A stretch of 64,000 nt of DNA from Variovorax sp. J22G73 (GCF_030317035.1 NZ_JASZYK010000002.1:186001-250000); one strand, 5' to 3'; counted from the stretch's first letter, positions 36,705 to 45,649 are shown. The notes: a model not told the origin generated them from the sequence alone. Made by a program: numbers and translations.

Positions 36705-39141
36705 CGCTCACTCCCTTGCCCACTCCTTTGCCCACTCCCTTGCCCACTCCTTTGCCCACTCCTTTGCCCACTCCTTCGCTCGCACCGTTGCCCAGCCCTT
36801 CATTCGCGCCATGCTGCCCGGCGCCCGCCAGCTGCACATGCCACCAGCGCGGCAGCAGCTCGCGGATTTCGGCGCGCGCGAAGCGGTCGTCCAGCAGGTG
36901 CAGCACGCCGCGGTCTTCCTCGGTGCGAATCACACGGCCCGCCGCCTGCACCACCTTCTGCAAGCCCGGGTAGAGATAGGTGTACTCGTAGCCCTTGCCG
37001 AAGCGCGTCTGCATGCGCTCGCGCGTGATCTCGTTCAGCTCGTTGTACTGCGGCAGCCCCAGGCTGGCCACGAAGGCGCCGATGAGCCGGCTGCCCGGCA
37101 GGTCGATGCCCTCGCCGAACGCGCCGCCCAGCACCGCGAAGCCGATGCCCTGCCCGCCCTCCTCGAAACGCGCGATGAAGCCGTGGCGGTCGGCCTCGCG
37201 CATGCCGCGCGTCTGCGTCCACACGGGCACGCCGGGGTGCCGCAGCGAGAACGCGGCGCAGGCTTTTTCCAGGTAGTCGAAGCTGCTGAAAAAGGCCAGG
37301 TAGTTGCCCGGCATGCGCTCGAACTGCGCGCCGATGATGTCCGCCACGTTGCGCAGCGAGCCCGCGCGGTCCCTGAAGCGCGTGGACACGTGCATGGCCA
37401 CCTCCACGCGCAGCTGCTGCGCGGTGAAGGGCGAGGCCACGTCCAGCAGCACGGTGTTCTCGGGCAGGCCGAGCGCGTCGCGGTAGAACGCGAACGGCGA
37501 CAAGGTTCCCGAGAAGCAGGTGACCGACGCCGCATCGCCGAAGCGCGCGGCCAGGAAAGGCGCGGGCACCAGGTTGCGCAGGGCCAGCGTGCGCTCCTGC
37601 TGGGTGGCGCCCAGCGTGCGCTCGAACACAGAGTGGTCGCCGAAGGCCTCGGCCAGCCGGGCGAAGTGCAGCGCGTCGAAGAAAAACCGCTGCAGCGGGC
37701 CCTGCGAGGCATCGGGCGTGGCCGCGAAGTACTCGGCCATGGCGGTGTTGGCGGCCTGCAGGGTGCGCAGGAAGCGCTCGGGGATCTCGTCGCCGGTTTC
37801 GTAGTCGGCCTGCTGCGACTGCTGCACCGTGTCCCACTCGCGGAACAGGCGCGCCAGCGGGCCGCGCAGCACCGAAGGCGCCGCGCGGTGCGCCTCTTCG
37901 AGCGCGGCGCCTTCGAGCGACGCGGTGTACATGCCGCGCGCGCGCTCCAGCAGGTTGTGCGCCTCGTCGACCAGCACGGCCACGCGCCAGTCGGCGTCGC
38001 GCATGGTGGCGTACAGGAAGGCGCTGCTGTCGAAGTAATAGTTGTAGTCGCCCACGATGGCGTCGGCCCAGTGCGTCATTTCCTGCGCGAGGAAATAGGG
38101 GCACACCTCGTGCACCAGGGCGATGTCGCGCAGCGCCTGCCGGTCGAGCCAGGCCACCTGCGCGGCCTGCTCGCGCGCGGCGGGCAGGCGGTCGTAGAAG
38201 CCGCGCGCCAGCGGGCAGGCGTCGCCGTGGCAGGCGCGGTCGGGGTACTCGCACACCTTCTCGCGCGCCGCGAGCTCCAGCACGCGCAGGCGGCCGGCGC
38301 CCTGCCCCTTGTCGAGCACGCGCAGGGCATCGAGCGCCACCGGGCGGCCCGAGGTCTTGGCGGTGAGGAAGAAGACCTTGTCGATCTTCTGCGCCGCGCG
38401 CGCCTTCAGCAGCGGAAACAGCGTGGCCAGCGTCTTGCCGATGCCCGTGGGCGCCTGCGTCATGAGGCAGCGCCCGCCCACGCCGGCGCGGTACACGGCC
38501 TCGGCCAGTTCGCGCTGGCCGGCGCGAAAGCTGCGGTAGGGGAATTCGAGCTGCGCCAGGGTCTGGTCGAGCGCGGCGCGGTGGCCGGCCTCGCTCGCGG
38601 CCCAGGCGCTGTAGCGCGCGCACAGCGCCTCGAAGTGTTCGCGCAGGGCGTCGCGGGTGTGGTGCTCTTCGAGCACGGTTTCGTCGCCGGTGGCCAGGTC
38701 GAGGTAGACCAGCGCCACGGTCATGGCGGTGTGGCCGTCCAGCTCGCACAGCATCCAGCCGTAGCTGCGGGCCTGGGCCCAGTGCAGTGCGCGGTGGTTG
38801 CCGCGGATGGCGTCGAAGTCGCCGCGGAAGGTCTTGATTTCTTCGACGCGGGCCTCGGCCACCTCGCCCCCCCTGCCCCGGCGCAGCTCGTAGCCGTCGG
38901 CCCGGCCGCGCACCCGCAGCGTGCCGCAGGTGGTGTCCAGCGCCACCTCGCTTTCGTAGCCGTCGCCGCGCCGGTGCTGCACCAGCGCGTGGCCGGCCAT
39001 GCCCTCCTGCGCGCTGGGCGCGGGCACGAAGCGCAGGTCGAGGTCGCCCGCCTTCGCGCCGAAGGCGCACAGCGCCTTGACGGAAACGACGTGCGTCACG
39101 GCAACGGGCGCCGCGGGCGGGTTGGAAAAGGCAGTACCCAT
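36691..39141 (-). CDS. PD-(D/E)XK nuclease-XPD/DinG-type DNA helicase fusion
   Basis: An 816-residue protein. Residues about 65-160 look like a PD-(D/E)XK nuclease: D82 in RADGYE, E101 and K103 in VEEIKT, and Q123/Y127 in WAQARSYGWM. The helicase follows: Walker A APTGIGKT 230-237, DEAH box DEAH 392-395, motif VI QAAGRVIRT about 732. Four cysteines (C298, C304, C309, C347) between motif I and the DEAH box match the iron-sulfur cluster of XPD/DinG helicases. The C-terminal tail is a repeat of Gly-Lys-Gly-Val. A LexA box overlaps the probable -10. It heads the operon with alkB and a DUF4304-like gene, so damage-induced DNA processing is likely. Confidence 0.9.
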   Translation of the reverse strand: MGTAFSNPPAAPVAVTHVVSVKALCAFGAKAGDLDLRFVPAPSAQEGMAGHALVQHRRGDGYESEVALDTTCGTLRVRGRADGYELRRGRGGEVAEARVEEIKTFRGDFDAIRGNHRALHWAQARSYGWMLCELDGHTAMTVALVYLDLATGDETVLEEHHTRDALREHFEALCARYSAWAASEAGHRAALDQTLAQLEFPYRSFRAGQRELAEAVYRAGVGGRCLMTQAPTGIGKTLATLFPLLKARAAQKIDKVFFLTAKTSGRPVALDALRVLDKGQGAGRLRVLELAAREKVCEYPDRACHGDACPLARGFYDRLPAAREQAAQVAWLDRQALRDIALVHEVCPYFLAQEMTHWADAIVGDYNYYFDSSAFLYATMRDADWRVAVLVDEAHNLLERARGMYTASLEGAALEEAHRAAPSVLRGPLARLFREWDTVQQSQQADYETGDEIPERFLRTLQAANTAMAEYFAATPDASQGPLQRFFFDALHFARLAEAFGDHSVFERTLGATQQERTLALRNLVPAPFLAARFGDAASVTCFSGTLSPFAFYRDALGLPENTVLLDVASPFTAQQLRVEVAMHVSTRFRDRAGSLRNVADIIGAQFERMPGNYLAFFSSFDYLEKACAAFSLRHPGVPVWTQTRGMREADRHGFIARFEEGGQGIGFAVLGGAFGEGIDLPGSRLIGAFVASLGLPQYNELNEITRERMQTRFGKGYEYTYLYPGLQKVVQAAGRVIRTEEDRGVLHLLDDRFARAEIRELLPRWWHVQLAGAGQHGANEGLGNGASEGVGKGVGKGVGKGVGKGVGKGVSDARR
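36707..36778. repeat. 12-bp tandem repeat in the helicase C-terminus, six copies
   Basis: Six consecutive 12-bp units (consensus CCCACTCCTTTG on the plus strand) encode the repeated GKGV tail of the helicase. Copies differ by one or two bases, mainly C/T at unit position 9. Because the unit is a multiple of three, copy-number change would alter tail length but not the reading frame or the overlapping start of alkB just downstream. Confidence 0.92.
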
Positions 39142-39163
39142 TGCGGGCCATTTCTGGCGTGGA

Positions 39164-39179
39164 CTGTATGGATTTACAG
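39164..39179 (-). promoter_or_regulatory. LexA (SOS) box
   Basis: CTGTATGGATTTACAG fits the LexA consensus CTGT-N8-ACAG exactly. It ends 23 bases upstream of the helicase ATG and overlaps the probable -10 hexamer, the classic position for SOS repression. The repair-related content of the operon supports a functional site. Confidence 0.8.
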
Positions 39180-39183
39180 TATA
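39178..39183 (-). promoter_or_regulatory. -10 hexamer of the helicase-alkB operon
   Basis: On the minus strand this reads TATACT, five of six matches to TATAAT, and it shares two bases with the LexA box. The -35 region 17 bases upstream (TACTGC) is poor. The predicted transcript start, about ten bases downstream of the hexamer, falls inside the LexA box. Confidence 0.55.
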
Positions 39184-39218
39184 GCCAGCCCTGCCGAAGG
39201 GCAGTACCCCTGTTTCTT

Positions 39219-39246
39219 GCCCTGTCGGGGCCTTCTCCGACAGGGC
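39219..39246. promoter_or_regulatory. Perfect 10-bp inverted repeat in the hybrid-kinase leader
   Basis: GCCCTGTCGG and CCGACAGGGC are separated by eight bases. A smaller hairpin (CTGCC-GAAG-GGCAG, 39191-39204) lies just before it and a 21-bp palindrome just after it. The dyad could be an attenuator stem or an operator for the downstream signalling operon. No T-run follows directly (GACCGGCGTTTTTC comes after seven bases), so termination is possible but not typical. Confidence 0.6.
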
Positions 39247-39261
39247 GACCGGCGTTTTTCG

Positions 39262-39282
39262 GCAAAACTTGACAAGTTTTGC
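39262..39282. promoter_or_regulatory. 21-bp perfect palindrome just before the hybrid-kinase start
   Basis: GCAAAACTTG-A-CAAGTTTTGC has ten-base perfect arms around a single central base. It ends seven bases before an ATG at 39289 and 15 bases before the ATG at 39298. It looks like a protein-binding operator. As RNA it would need a larger loop, but it could also mask the translation start. No Shine-Dalgarno sequence lies between it and either ATG. Confidence 0.75.
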
Positions 39283-39297
39283 TTACAAATGCGTCCG

Positions 39298-42200
39298 ATG
39301 AATACACCCACTGCGATCGACCCCGAAGACTTTGAACGCCTGCTGAGCCGCAACATCAAGCTGCCCCTGATCGGCGGCGTCTTCGGCGCCGTGGTGTTCG
39401 TCGGGCTGATCCTGTTCCTGCTCAACACCATCGGCTGGGTCGAGCACACCGACCGCGTCACCCGCGCGGCCAGCGAGCTGCAGCGCCAGAGCATCGACAT
39501 GGAAACCGGCATGCGCGGCTTCCTGATCACCGGCGACGAAAGCTTCCTGGAGCCCTACCAGAGCGCCCTGCCCCGCATGAAGGGCGACACCGCGGCGTTG
39601 CGCGCGCTGGTGGCCGACAACCGCCAGCAGGTGGAGCGCGTCGACCGCATCGCGGGCATCCAGGCGACCTGGCAGGAATTTGCCCGCAGCCTCATCGCCG
39701 CGCGCCGCGCCGGCGAAGACGCCCAGGCGCAGGTGCGGCTGGGCCGCGGCAAGCGGCTGACCGACGACATGCGCACCGAATTCAACGCGCTCATGGACAC
39801 CGAGCAAACGCTGCGCTTCCAGCGCAACAACGACGCCAACCGCACCGCGTGGTGGACCGTGGGGCTGTTCCTGCTGTTCACGGTCGGCTTCACCGGGCTG
39901 GTGGCGTACTTCGGGCGGCGCCAGCTGATGCGGCTGTCCGACAGCTACGACGTGGTGCTGAAGGAGCAGGCCGCCCATGCCGAACGGCTGGCGCACGAAG
40001 CCTGGCTGCGCAGCGCGCAGACCGAGCTGGTGGGCGAACTGGTGGGCGAGCTGAGCGCGCCCGACATGGGCCGCAAGATACTGGCGTTCTTCTCGCGCTA
40101 CCTGGGCACGGCGGTCGGCGCCATCTATGTGCGCGAGCGGCACGGCCCGCTGCGCCGGGCGGCGAGCTACGGCTTCTCCAGCGCGGCGGAAGCCACGCCG
40201 CAGGTGTTCTCCCCCACCGAGAGCCTGATCGGCCAGGCCGCGGCCGAGCGCCGCCGCATGCTGATCGACCCGGTCGACGCCGACTACCTGAAAGTCAACT
40301 CCGGCCTGGGCCAGATGTCGCCCAAGGCGGTGCTGCTGCTGCCGGTGACCGACGGCGGCATGGCCAACGGCGTGGTCGAGCTCGGCCTGCCGGGCCCGCT
40401 GGACGAACGCGGCAACCAGCTGCTGGACGTGGTGGCCGACGACATCGGCACCTCGCTGGCGGCCGCGCGCTACCGCGAGCAGCTGCAGGACGTGCTGGCC
40501 GAAACCCAGCAGCTGAACGAAGAACTGCAGGTGCAGCAGGAAGAACTGCGCACCGCCAACGAAGAGCTCGAGGAGCAGTCGCGCGCCCTGCGCGCCTCGC
40601 AGGCCATGCTGGAGAACCAGCAGGCCGAGCTGGAGCAGACCAACAGCCAACTGTCGGAGCGCACCGAGGCACTCGACCAGCGCAACACCGCCCTGCGCCG
40701 CGTGCAGCGCGACCTCGAAGACCGCGCCGACGAGCTGCAGCGCGCCAGCCGCTACAAGTCGGAGTTCCTGGCGAACATGTCGCACGAGCTGCGCACGCCG
40801 CTGAACAGCGCGCTCATCCTGGCCAAGCTGCTGGGCGACAACCCGCAGGGCAACCTCTCTCCCGAACAGGTGAAGTTCGCGGACTCCATCTACTCGTCGG
40901 GCAACGACCTGCTGGTGCTGATCAACGACATCCTGGACATTGCCAAGGTCGAGGCCGGCAAGCTGGAGGTGGTGACCGAAGACATGTCGCTCGCCAAGCT
41001 GGCGCAGAGCCTGGAGAGCACCTTCAGCCCGCTGGCGATGCAGAAGAACCTGAGCTTCCGCCTCGAGATCGGGGCCGACGCGCCGGCCACGCTGGTCACC
41101 GACCGCCAGCGCGTGGAGCAGATCCTGAAGAACCTGCTGTCGAACGCGCTGAAGTTCACCGACCGCGGCGAAGTGGCCGTGGTGGTTTCGCCGACCGCGG
41201 ACGGCGGCGCGGCCTTCGCGGTGTCCGACTCGGGCATCGGCATCGACGCCAAGCAGCACGAGCTGATCTTCGAGGCCTTCCGCCAGGCCGACGGCACCAC
41301 CAGCCGGCGCTACGGCGGCACCGGGCTGGGGCTGTCGATTTCGCGCGACCTCACGCAGCTGCTGGGCGGCACGCTGACGGTGCAGAGCACGCCGGGCCAG
41401 GGCAGCACCTTCATCCTGCAGCTGCCGGCGAAGGCGCCGCAGGCTTCGGGGGCGGCTTCGTCTACATCGAACTTTCCTTCGTCATCGAATTCGTTTGCAC
41501 CGGCCGCGCACTCCGTCGTCTACACGCCCAAGGCCGTGCCCACCGCCCCGCTGGCACCGCAGGCGCCCTCCCCGGTGCCCGCCCCGCAGTTCGCCGACGA
41601 CCGCACCATTCCGCGCGACCAGGTGCGCCGCGTGCTGGTCATCGAGGACGAACCGCAGTTCGCGCACATCCTCTACGACCTGGCGCACGAGCTGGGCTAC
41701 CGCTGCCTGGTGGCGCACGGCGCGGCCGACGGCTTCGAGCTGGCCACGCAGTTCCTGCCCGACGCCATCCTGCTGGACATGCGCCTGCCCGACAGCACCG
41801 GGCTGGACGTGCTGCAGCGCCTGAAAGATTCGCCGCACACGCGACACATTCCCATCCATGTGGTGTCGGCCGCCGAGAACGCGCAGGGCGCGGCGCTGCA
41901 GATGGGCGCCATCGGCTACGCGCTGAAGCCCGCCACCCGCGACGAGCTCATGAAGGTGTTCGGCCGGCTGGAAGAAAAGCTCACGCAGAAGGTGAAGGTG
42001 GTGCTGCTGGTGGAAGACGACGAGCTGCAGCGCGAGAGCGTGATCCGCCTCATCGGCGACGACGACATCGAGATCGTGGCGGTGGGCTCCGGCGAAGAGG
42101 CGCTGGAGCTGCTGCGCACCCGCGTGTTCGACTGCATGATCACCGACCTGAAGCTGCCCGACATGCAGGGCAGCGAGCTGCTCAAGGCCATGGCGGCGGA

Positions 42201-42810
42201 AGAGATCGTGTCGTTCCCGCCGGTCATCGTGTACACCGGGCGCAACCTCACGCGCGACGAGGAAACCGAGCTGCAGCGCTATTCGCGCTCCATCATCATC
42301 AAGGGCGCGCGTTCGCCCGAGCGGCTGCTCGACGAGGTGACGCTGTTCCTGCACAAGGTGGAGGCCGAGCTGTCGACCGAGCGCCAGGGCATGCTGAAGA
42401 CGGCGCGCGGGCGCGACCGCATCTTCGAGGGCCGCACCATCCTGCTGGTGGACGACGACGTGCGCAACATCTTCGCGCTGACCAGCGCGCTGGAAGCGCG
42501 TGGCGCCATGGTCGAGATCGGCCGCAACGGCCGCGAGGCGCTCGAAAAGCTCGACCAGGTGAGCGACATCGACCTGGTGCTGATGGACGTGATGATGCCG
42601 GAGATGGACGGCCTGGAGGCCACGCGCCGCCTGCGCGCCAACCCGCGCTTCGAGAAGATGCCGGTGATCGCCATCACCGCCAAGGCCACCAAGGACGACC
42701 GCGAGCAGTGCCTGGCCGCCGGCGCCAACGACTACCTGGCCAAGCCGGTGGACCTGGAGCGCCTGTTCTCGATGCTGCGCGTGTGGATGCCGAAGATGGA
42801 GCGCCTATGA
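39298..42810 (+). CDS. CHASE3-GAF hybrid histidine kinase with three receiver domains
   Basis: A 1170-residue membrane sensor kinase. TM helices near residues 22-44 and 182-204 flank a CHASE3 sensor (DMETGMRGFLITGDESFLEPYQ). A GAF region (about 245-390), a Gln/Glu-rich coiled coil (about 395-490), HisKA with His496 in FLANMSHELRTPLN, and HATPase_c follow. Three receivers carry D827 (LLDMRLPDS), D950 (MITDLKLPDM) and D1097 (LVLMDVMMPEMDG). A low-complexity Ala/Pro/Ser linker separates kinase and receivers. An ATG three codons upstream is an alternative start. It overlaps cheR by four bases. It probably senses an extracytoplasmic signal and feeds CheR/CheB and the next kinase. Confidence 0.95.
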   Translation: MNTPTAIDPEDFERLLSRNIKLPLIGGVFGAVVFVGLILFLLNTIGWVEHTDRVTRAASELQRQSIDMETGMRGFLITGDESFLEPYQSALPRMKGDTAALRALVADNRQQVERVDRIAGIQATWQEFARSLIAARRAGEDAQAQVRLGRGKRLTDDMRTEFNALMDTEQTLRFQRNNDANRTAWWTVGLFLLFTVGFTGLVAYFGRRQLMRLSDSYDVVLKEQAAHAERLAHEAWLRSAQTELVGELVGELSAPDMGRKILAFFSRYLGTAVGAIYVRERHGPLRRAASYGFSSAAEATPQVFSPTESLIGQAAAERRRMLIDPVDADYLKVNSGLGQMSPKAVLLLPVTDGGMANGVVELGLPGPLDERGNQLLDVVADDIGTSLAAARYREQLQDVLAETQQLNEELQVQQEELRTANEELEEQSRALRASQAMLENQQAELEQTNSQLSERTEALDQRNTALRRVQRDLEDRADELQRASRYKSEFLANMSHELRTPLNSALILAKLLGDNPQGNLSPEQVKFADSIYSSGNDLLVLINDILDIAKVEAGKLEVVTEDMSLAKLAQSLESTFSPLAMQKNLSFRLEIGADAPATLVTDRQRVEQILKNLLSNALKFTDRGEVAVVVSPTADGGAAFAVSDSGIGIDAKQHELIFEAFRQADGTTSRRYGGTGLGLSISRDLTQLLGGTLTVQSTPGQGSTFILQLPAKAPQASGAASSTSNFPSSSNSFAPAAHSVVYTPKAVPTAPLAPQAPSPVPAPQFADDRTIPRDQVRRVLVIEDEPQFAHILYDLAHELGYRCLVAHGAADGFELATQFLPDAILLDMRLPDSTGLDVLQRLKDSPHTRHIPIHVVSAAENAQGAALQMGAIGYALKPATRDELMKVFGRLEEKLTQKVKVVLLVEDDELQRESVIRLIGDDDIEIVAVGSGEEALELLRTRVFDCMITDLKLPDMQGSELLKAMAAEEIVSFPPVIVYTGRNLTRDEETELQRYSRSIIIKGARSPERLLDEVTLFLHKVEAELSTERQGMLKTARGRDRIFEGRTILLVDDDVRNIFALTSALEARGAMVEIGRNGREALEKLDQVSDIDLVLMDVMMPEMDGLEATRRLRANPRFEKMPVIAITAKATKDDREQCLAAGANDYLAKPVDLERLFSMLRVWMPKMERL

Positions 42811-43712
42811 CACCACCGCCCGTCACCCGACCGCCCCTGCCCGCGCCGATCTCCCCCGTGTCCTCGTCCGGCCTGCCCCCCACGCCGCCGCACCCGCTGA
42901 GCGACACCGAGATCGAGCTGCGCCTGCTGATGGAGGCCATCTACCTCAAGTACAGCTACGACTTCCGCAACTACACCGTGGCCTCGCAGAAGCGCCGCGT
43001 GCTGCACGCGCTCGACCAGCTCGGGCTGCCCAGCATCTCGGCGCTGCAGGACAAGGTGCTGCGCGACCCCGCGCTGTTCGGGCGGCTGCTGCAGTTCCTG
43101 ACGATTCCGGTGAGCGAGATGTTCCGCGACCCGTCCTACTTCCTGGCGCTGCGCCAGCACGTGGTGCCCATCCTGCACACCTACCCGTCGGTGAAGGTGT
43201 GGGTGGCCGGCTGCAGCACCGGCGAAGAGGTGTTCTCGCTGGCCATCCTGCTGCGCGAAGAAGGCCTGCTCGCGCGCACGCAGATCTACGCCACCGACAT
43301 CAACCCCGCCTCGCTCGAGAAAGCTCGCCAGGGCATCTTTCCGCTGGAGGCGATTCGCGGCTACACCACCAACTACCAGCGCGCGGGCGGGCGCAGCTCG
43401 TTCTCCGACTACTACACCGCCGCCTACGACGCGGCGCGCTTCGACCCCTCGCTGTGCGCCGACGTGATCTTTGCCGACCACAGCCTGGCCACCGACAGCG
43501 TGTTCGCGGAAACGCAGCTGGTGTCGTGCCGCAACGTGCTCATCTACTTCAACCGGCAGCTGCAGGACCGCGCGCTCGGGCTGTTCCACGAGTCGCTGTC
43601 GCACCGCGGCTTTCTCGGGCTGGGCTCGAAGGAAAGCATCGACTTCTCGGGCTACTCCGACCGCTTCGACACGCATGCGCGCGCTGAGCGCATCTACCGC
43701 AAGCTGGCATGA
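42807..43712 (+). CDS. cheR: CheR-type protein-glutamate methyltransferase
   Basis: A 301-residue SAM-dependent methyltransferase. A Pro-rich start (about 30 residues) precedes the helical CheR N-domain; the catalytic domain has the SAM loop VWVAGCSTGEEVFSLA and CRNVLIYF near 250. It overlaps the hybrid-kinase and cheB genes by four bases each. In chemotaxis, CheR methylates receptor glutamates, but no receptor gene is in the operon, so the target is unknown; it could be the kinase itself. Confidence 0.93.
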   Translation: MTPPPVTRPPLPAPISPVSSSGLPPTPPHPLSDTEIELRLLMEAIYLKYSYDFRNYTVASQKRRVLHALDQLGLPSISALQDKVLRDPALFGRLLQFLTIPVSEMFRDPSYFLALRQHVVPILHTYPSVKVWVAGCSTGEEVFSLAILLREEGLLARTQIYATDINPASLEKARQGIFPLEAIRGYTTNYQRAGGRSSFSDYYTAAYDAARFDPSLCADVIFADHSLATDSVFAETQLVSCRNVLIYFNRQLQDRALGLFHESLSHRGFLGLGSKESIDFSGYSDRFDTHARAERIYRKLA

Positions 43713-44308
43713 GGAAACGCTTGCGTTCGTCCATCCAGAAGCGCGTGGACGCGGTGGTGCTGGGCGCCTCGGCCGGCGGCATCGACGCGCTGTACACGCT
43801 GCTGCACGAGTTGCCCGCCACCTGGCGGCTGCCCATGGCGGTGGTGCTGCACCTGCCCGAGGACCACGAGAGCCACCTGGCGGAGATCTTCGCGCAGCGC
43901 CTGCCCATCGCGGTGCGCGAGGCGGCCGACAAGATGCCGCTGGCCGGCGGCAGCCTGTACTTCGCGCCGCCGGGCTACCACCTGTCCATCGAGCGCGAGC
44001 GCACCTTTTCGCTCAGCTGCGAACCGCCGGTGCTGTTCTCGCGCCCGTCGATCGACGTGCTGATGGGCTCGGCCGCCGATGCCTACGGCCCCGCGCTCGC
44101 GGGCTTCCTGCTGACCGGCGCGAACTACGACGGCGCCGAAGGCCTCCACCGCATTCACCTGGCCGGCGGGCTCACCGCCGTCCAGGAACCGACAGAAGCA
44201 CAGATTCCCACCATGCCCCAAGCCGCCATCGCGCGCCACGCTCCCGACTACGTGCTCCCCTTGCGCGAACTGCGCGAGCTGCTGCTCCAACTGGAGACCG
44301 CCCAATGA
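43709..44308 (+). CDS. cheB: CheB-type methylesterase without receiver domain
   Basis: A 199-residue protein consisting only of the CheB esterase domain. The catalytic triad is S21 (GASAGG), H48 (VLHLPED) and D141 (LTGANYDGAEG). The usual N-terminal receiver is absent, so phosphorylation cannot control it directly. It overlaps cheR and the next kinase gene by four bases. Stand-alone CheB proteins paired with CheR accompany hybrid kinases in several betaproteobacteria and may modify or bind the sensor rather than chemoreceptors. Confidence 0.93.
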   Translation: MRKRLRSSIQKRVDAVVLGASAGGIDALYTLLHELPATWRLPMAVVLHLPEDHESHLAEIFAQRLPIAVREAADKMPLAGGSLYFAPPGYHLSIERERTFSLSCEPPVLFSRPSIDVLMGSAADAYGPALAGFLLTGANYDGAEGLHRIHLAGGLTAVQEPTEAQIPTMPQAAIARHAPDYVLPLRELRELLLQLETAQ

Positions 44309-45576
44309 ACATTGACATCGAAAGCAAGCTGCTGATCGTCGATGACCTGCCGGAAAACCTGCTGGCGCTGGAGGCGCTCATTCGGGCGCCGGGCCGCGTG
44401 GTGTACCGCGCGGCCTCCGCCGAGGCGGCGCTGGCGCTGCTGCTGGAGCACGAGTTCGCGCTGGCCATCGTCGACGTGCAGATGCCGGGCATGAACGGCT
44501 TCGAGCTGGCCGAGCTGATGCGCGGCACCGAGCGCACGCGCCACATTCCCATCATCTTCGTGAGCGCCGCGGGCCGCGAGCTGAACTACGCCTTCCAGGG
44601 CTACGAGAGCGGCGCGGTCGACTTCCTGCACAAGCCGCTGGACCCGCACGCGGTGGTCAGCAAGGTGAACGTGTTCGTCGACCTGTACCGCCACCGCAAG
44701 GCGCTGCGCCACGAGATGGAGTCGCTGGCCGCCGCGCACCGCAAGCAGGAAGAACTGGTGCAGCAGCTGCAGCACACGCAGGGCGAGCTGGAGCGCGCGG
44801 TGCGCATGCGCGACGACTTCATGTCGATGGTGTCGCACGAGCTGCGCACGCCGCTGAACACGCTGTACCTGGAAGCGCAGCTGCGCCAGCTGCACCTGTC
44901 CAAGGGCAACCTCGCGAGCTTTGCGCCCGAGCGGCTGCCCGCCATGATCGAGCGCGACCAGCGGCAGATTCGCAACATGGTGCGCCTCATCGACGACATG
45001 CTCGACGTGACGCGCATGCGCCGCGACGCGTTGTCGATACAGACCAAGCCGGTGGACCTGGCCGCGCTGTCGCGCGCAGTGGTCGAGAACCTGCACCAGC
45101 AGGCCGAGGCCGCGGGCTCGGTCATCACGCTGCACGCGCCGGCCGAGCTGCGCGGCGTGTGGGACGAGTTCCGCATCGAGCAGGTGCTGACCAACCTGCT
45201 GACCAACGCGCTGCGCTATGGCGGCGGCAAGCCGGTGGAGATGGTGGTGCGCCAGACCGACGGAACCGACAAGACCGGCGAAAGCGGCGGCATGGCGCAG
45301 GTGGCCGTGCGCGACCAGGGCATCGGCATCGCGCCCGAAGACCAGGGCCGCATCTTCGAGCAGTTCGAGCGCACCGCCGACAGCCACAAGCATGCGGCCG
45401 GCCTGGGGCTGGGGCTGTACATCACGCGCAAGATCGTGAGCCTGCACGGCGGGCGCATCGGCGTGCAGAGCGCGCCGGGCGAAGGCTCGCGCTTCGTGGT
45501 CGACCTGCCGCTGGACGCGACGGACGCCACCGAAGTGCCAGGCAGCGACAAAGAGAAAGAAGGCACGCAAACGTAG
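44305..45576 (+). CDS. Receiver-histidine kinase hybrid (soluble)
   Basis: A 423-residue soluble protein. The N-terminal receiver carries D57 (LAIVDVQMPGMNG) and HKPLDP; a coiled linker leads to HisKA with H178 in MSMVSHELRTPLN, and HATPase_c ends with GLGLGLYITRKIVSLHGG. There is no membrane segment. Because its receiver is N-terminal to its kinase, it can receive phosphate from the first kinase and pass it on. The last 20 residues are acidic and variable. The 73 bases after it contain a GC-rich stem-loop, then a lone receiver. Confidence 0.94.
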   Translation: MNIDIESKLLIVDDLPENLLALEALIRAPGRVVYRAASAEAALALLLEHEFALAIVDVQMPGMNGFELAELMRGTERTRHIPIIFVSAAGRELNYAFQGYESGAVDFLHKPLDPHAVVSKVNVFVDLYRHRKALRHEMESLAAAHRKQEELVQQLQHTQGELERAVRMRDDFMSMVSHELRTPLNTLYLEAQLRQLHLSKGNLASFAPERLPAMIERDQRQIRNMVRLIDDMLDVTRMRRDALSIQTKPVDLAALSRAVVENLHQQAEAAGSVITLHAPAELRGVWDEFRIEQVLTNLLTNALRYGGGKPVEMVVRQTDGTDKTGESGGMAQVAVRDQGIGIAPEDQGRIFEQFERTADSHKHAAGLGLGLYITRKIVSLHGGRIGVQSAPGEGSRFVVDLPLDATDATEVPGSDKEKEGTQT

Positions 45577-45589
45577 GCATGCTCCTACC

Positions 45590-45610
45590 GCGGCGCCCGC
45601 GCGGCGCCGC
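45590..45610 (+). terminator. GC-rich stem-loop between kinase and receiver genes
   Basis: GCGGCGCC-CGCGC-GGCGCCGC, eight-base perfect arms with a five-base loop. It has no following T-run, so it is either a weak terminator, a processing or stability element, or a means of lowering expression of the downstream receiver. Confidence 0.4.
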
Positions 45611-45649
45611 GATACTGCTCCATTCGACTTACTTGAAAGAGAGCTCTCC

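Noticed and set aside
39269..39291. TTGACA inside the 21-bp palindrome as a -35 box
   Set aside because: No acceptable -10 at 16-18 bases; that position would fall in the coding start. The match is part of the palindrome's symmetry.
36634..39297. Upstream extension of the hybrid kinase frame by 888 codons
   Set aside because: The extension is antisense to the helicase gene and contains no kinase-related domain. A normal signal-sensor start lies at 39298.
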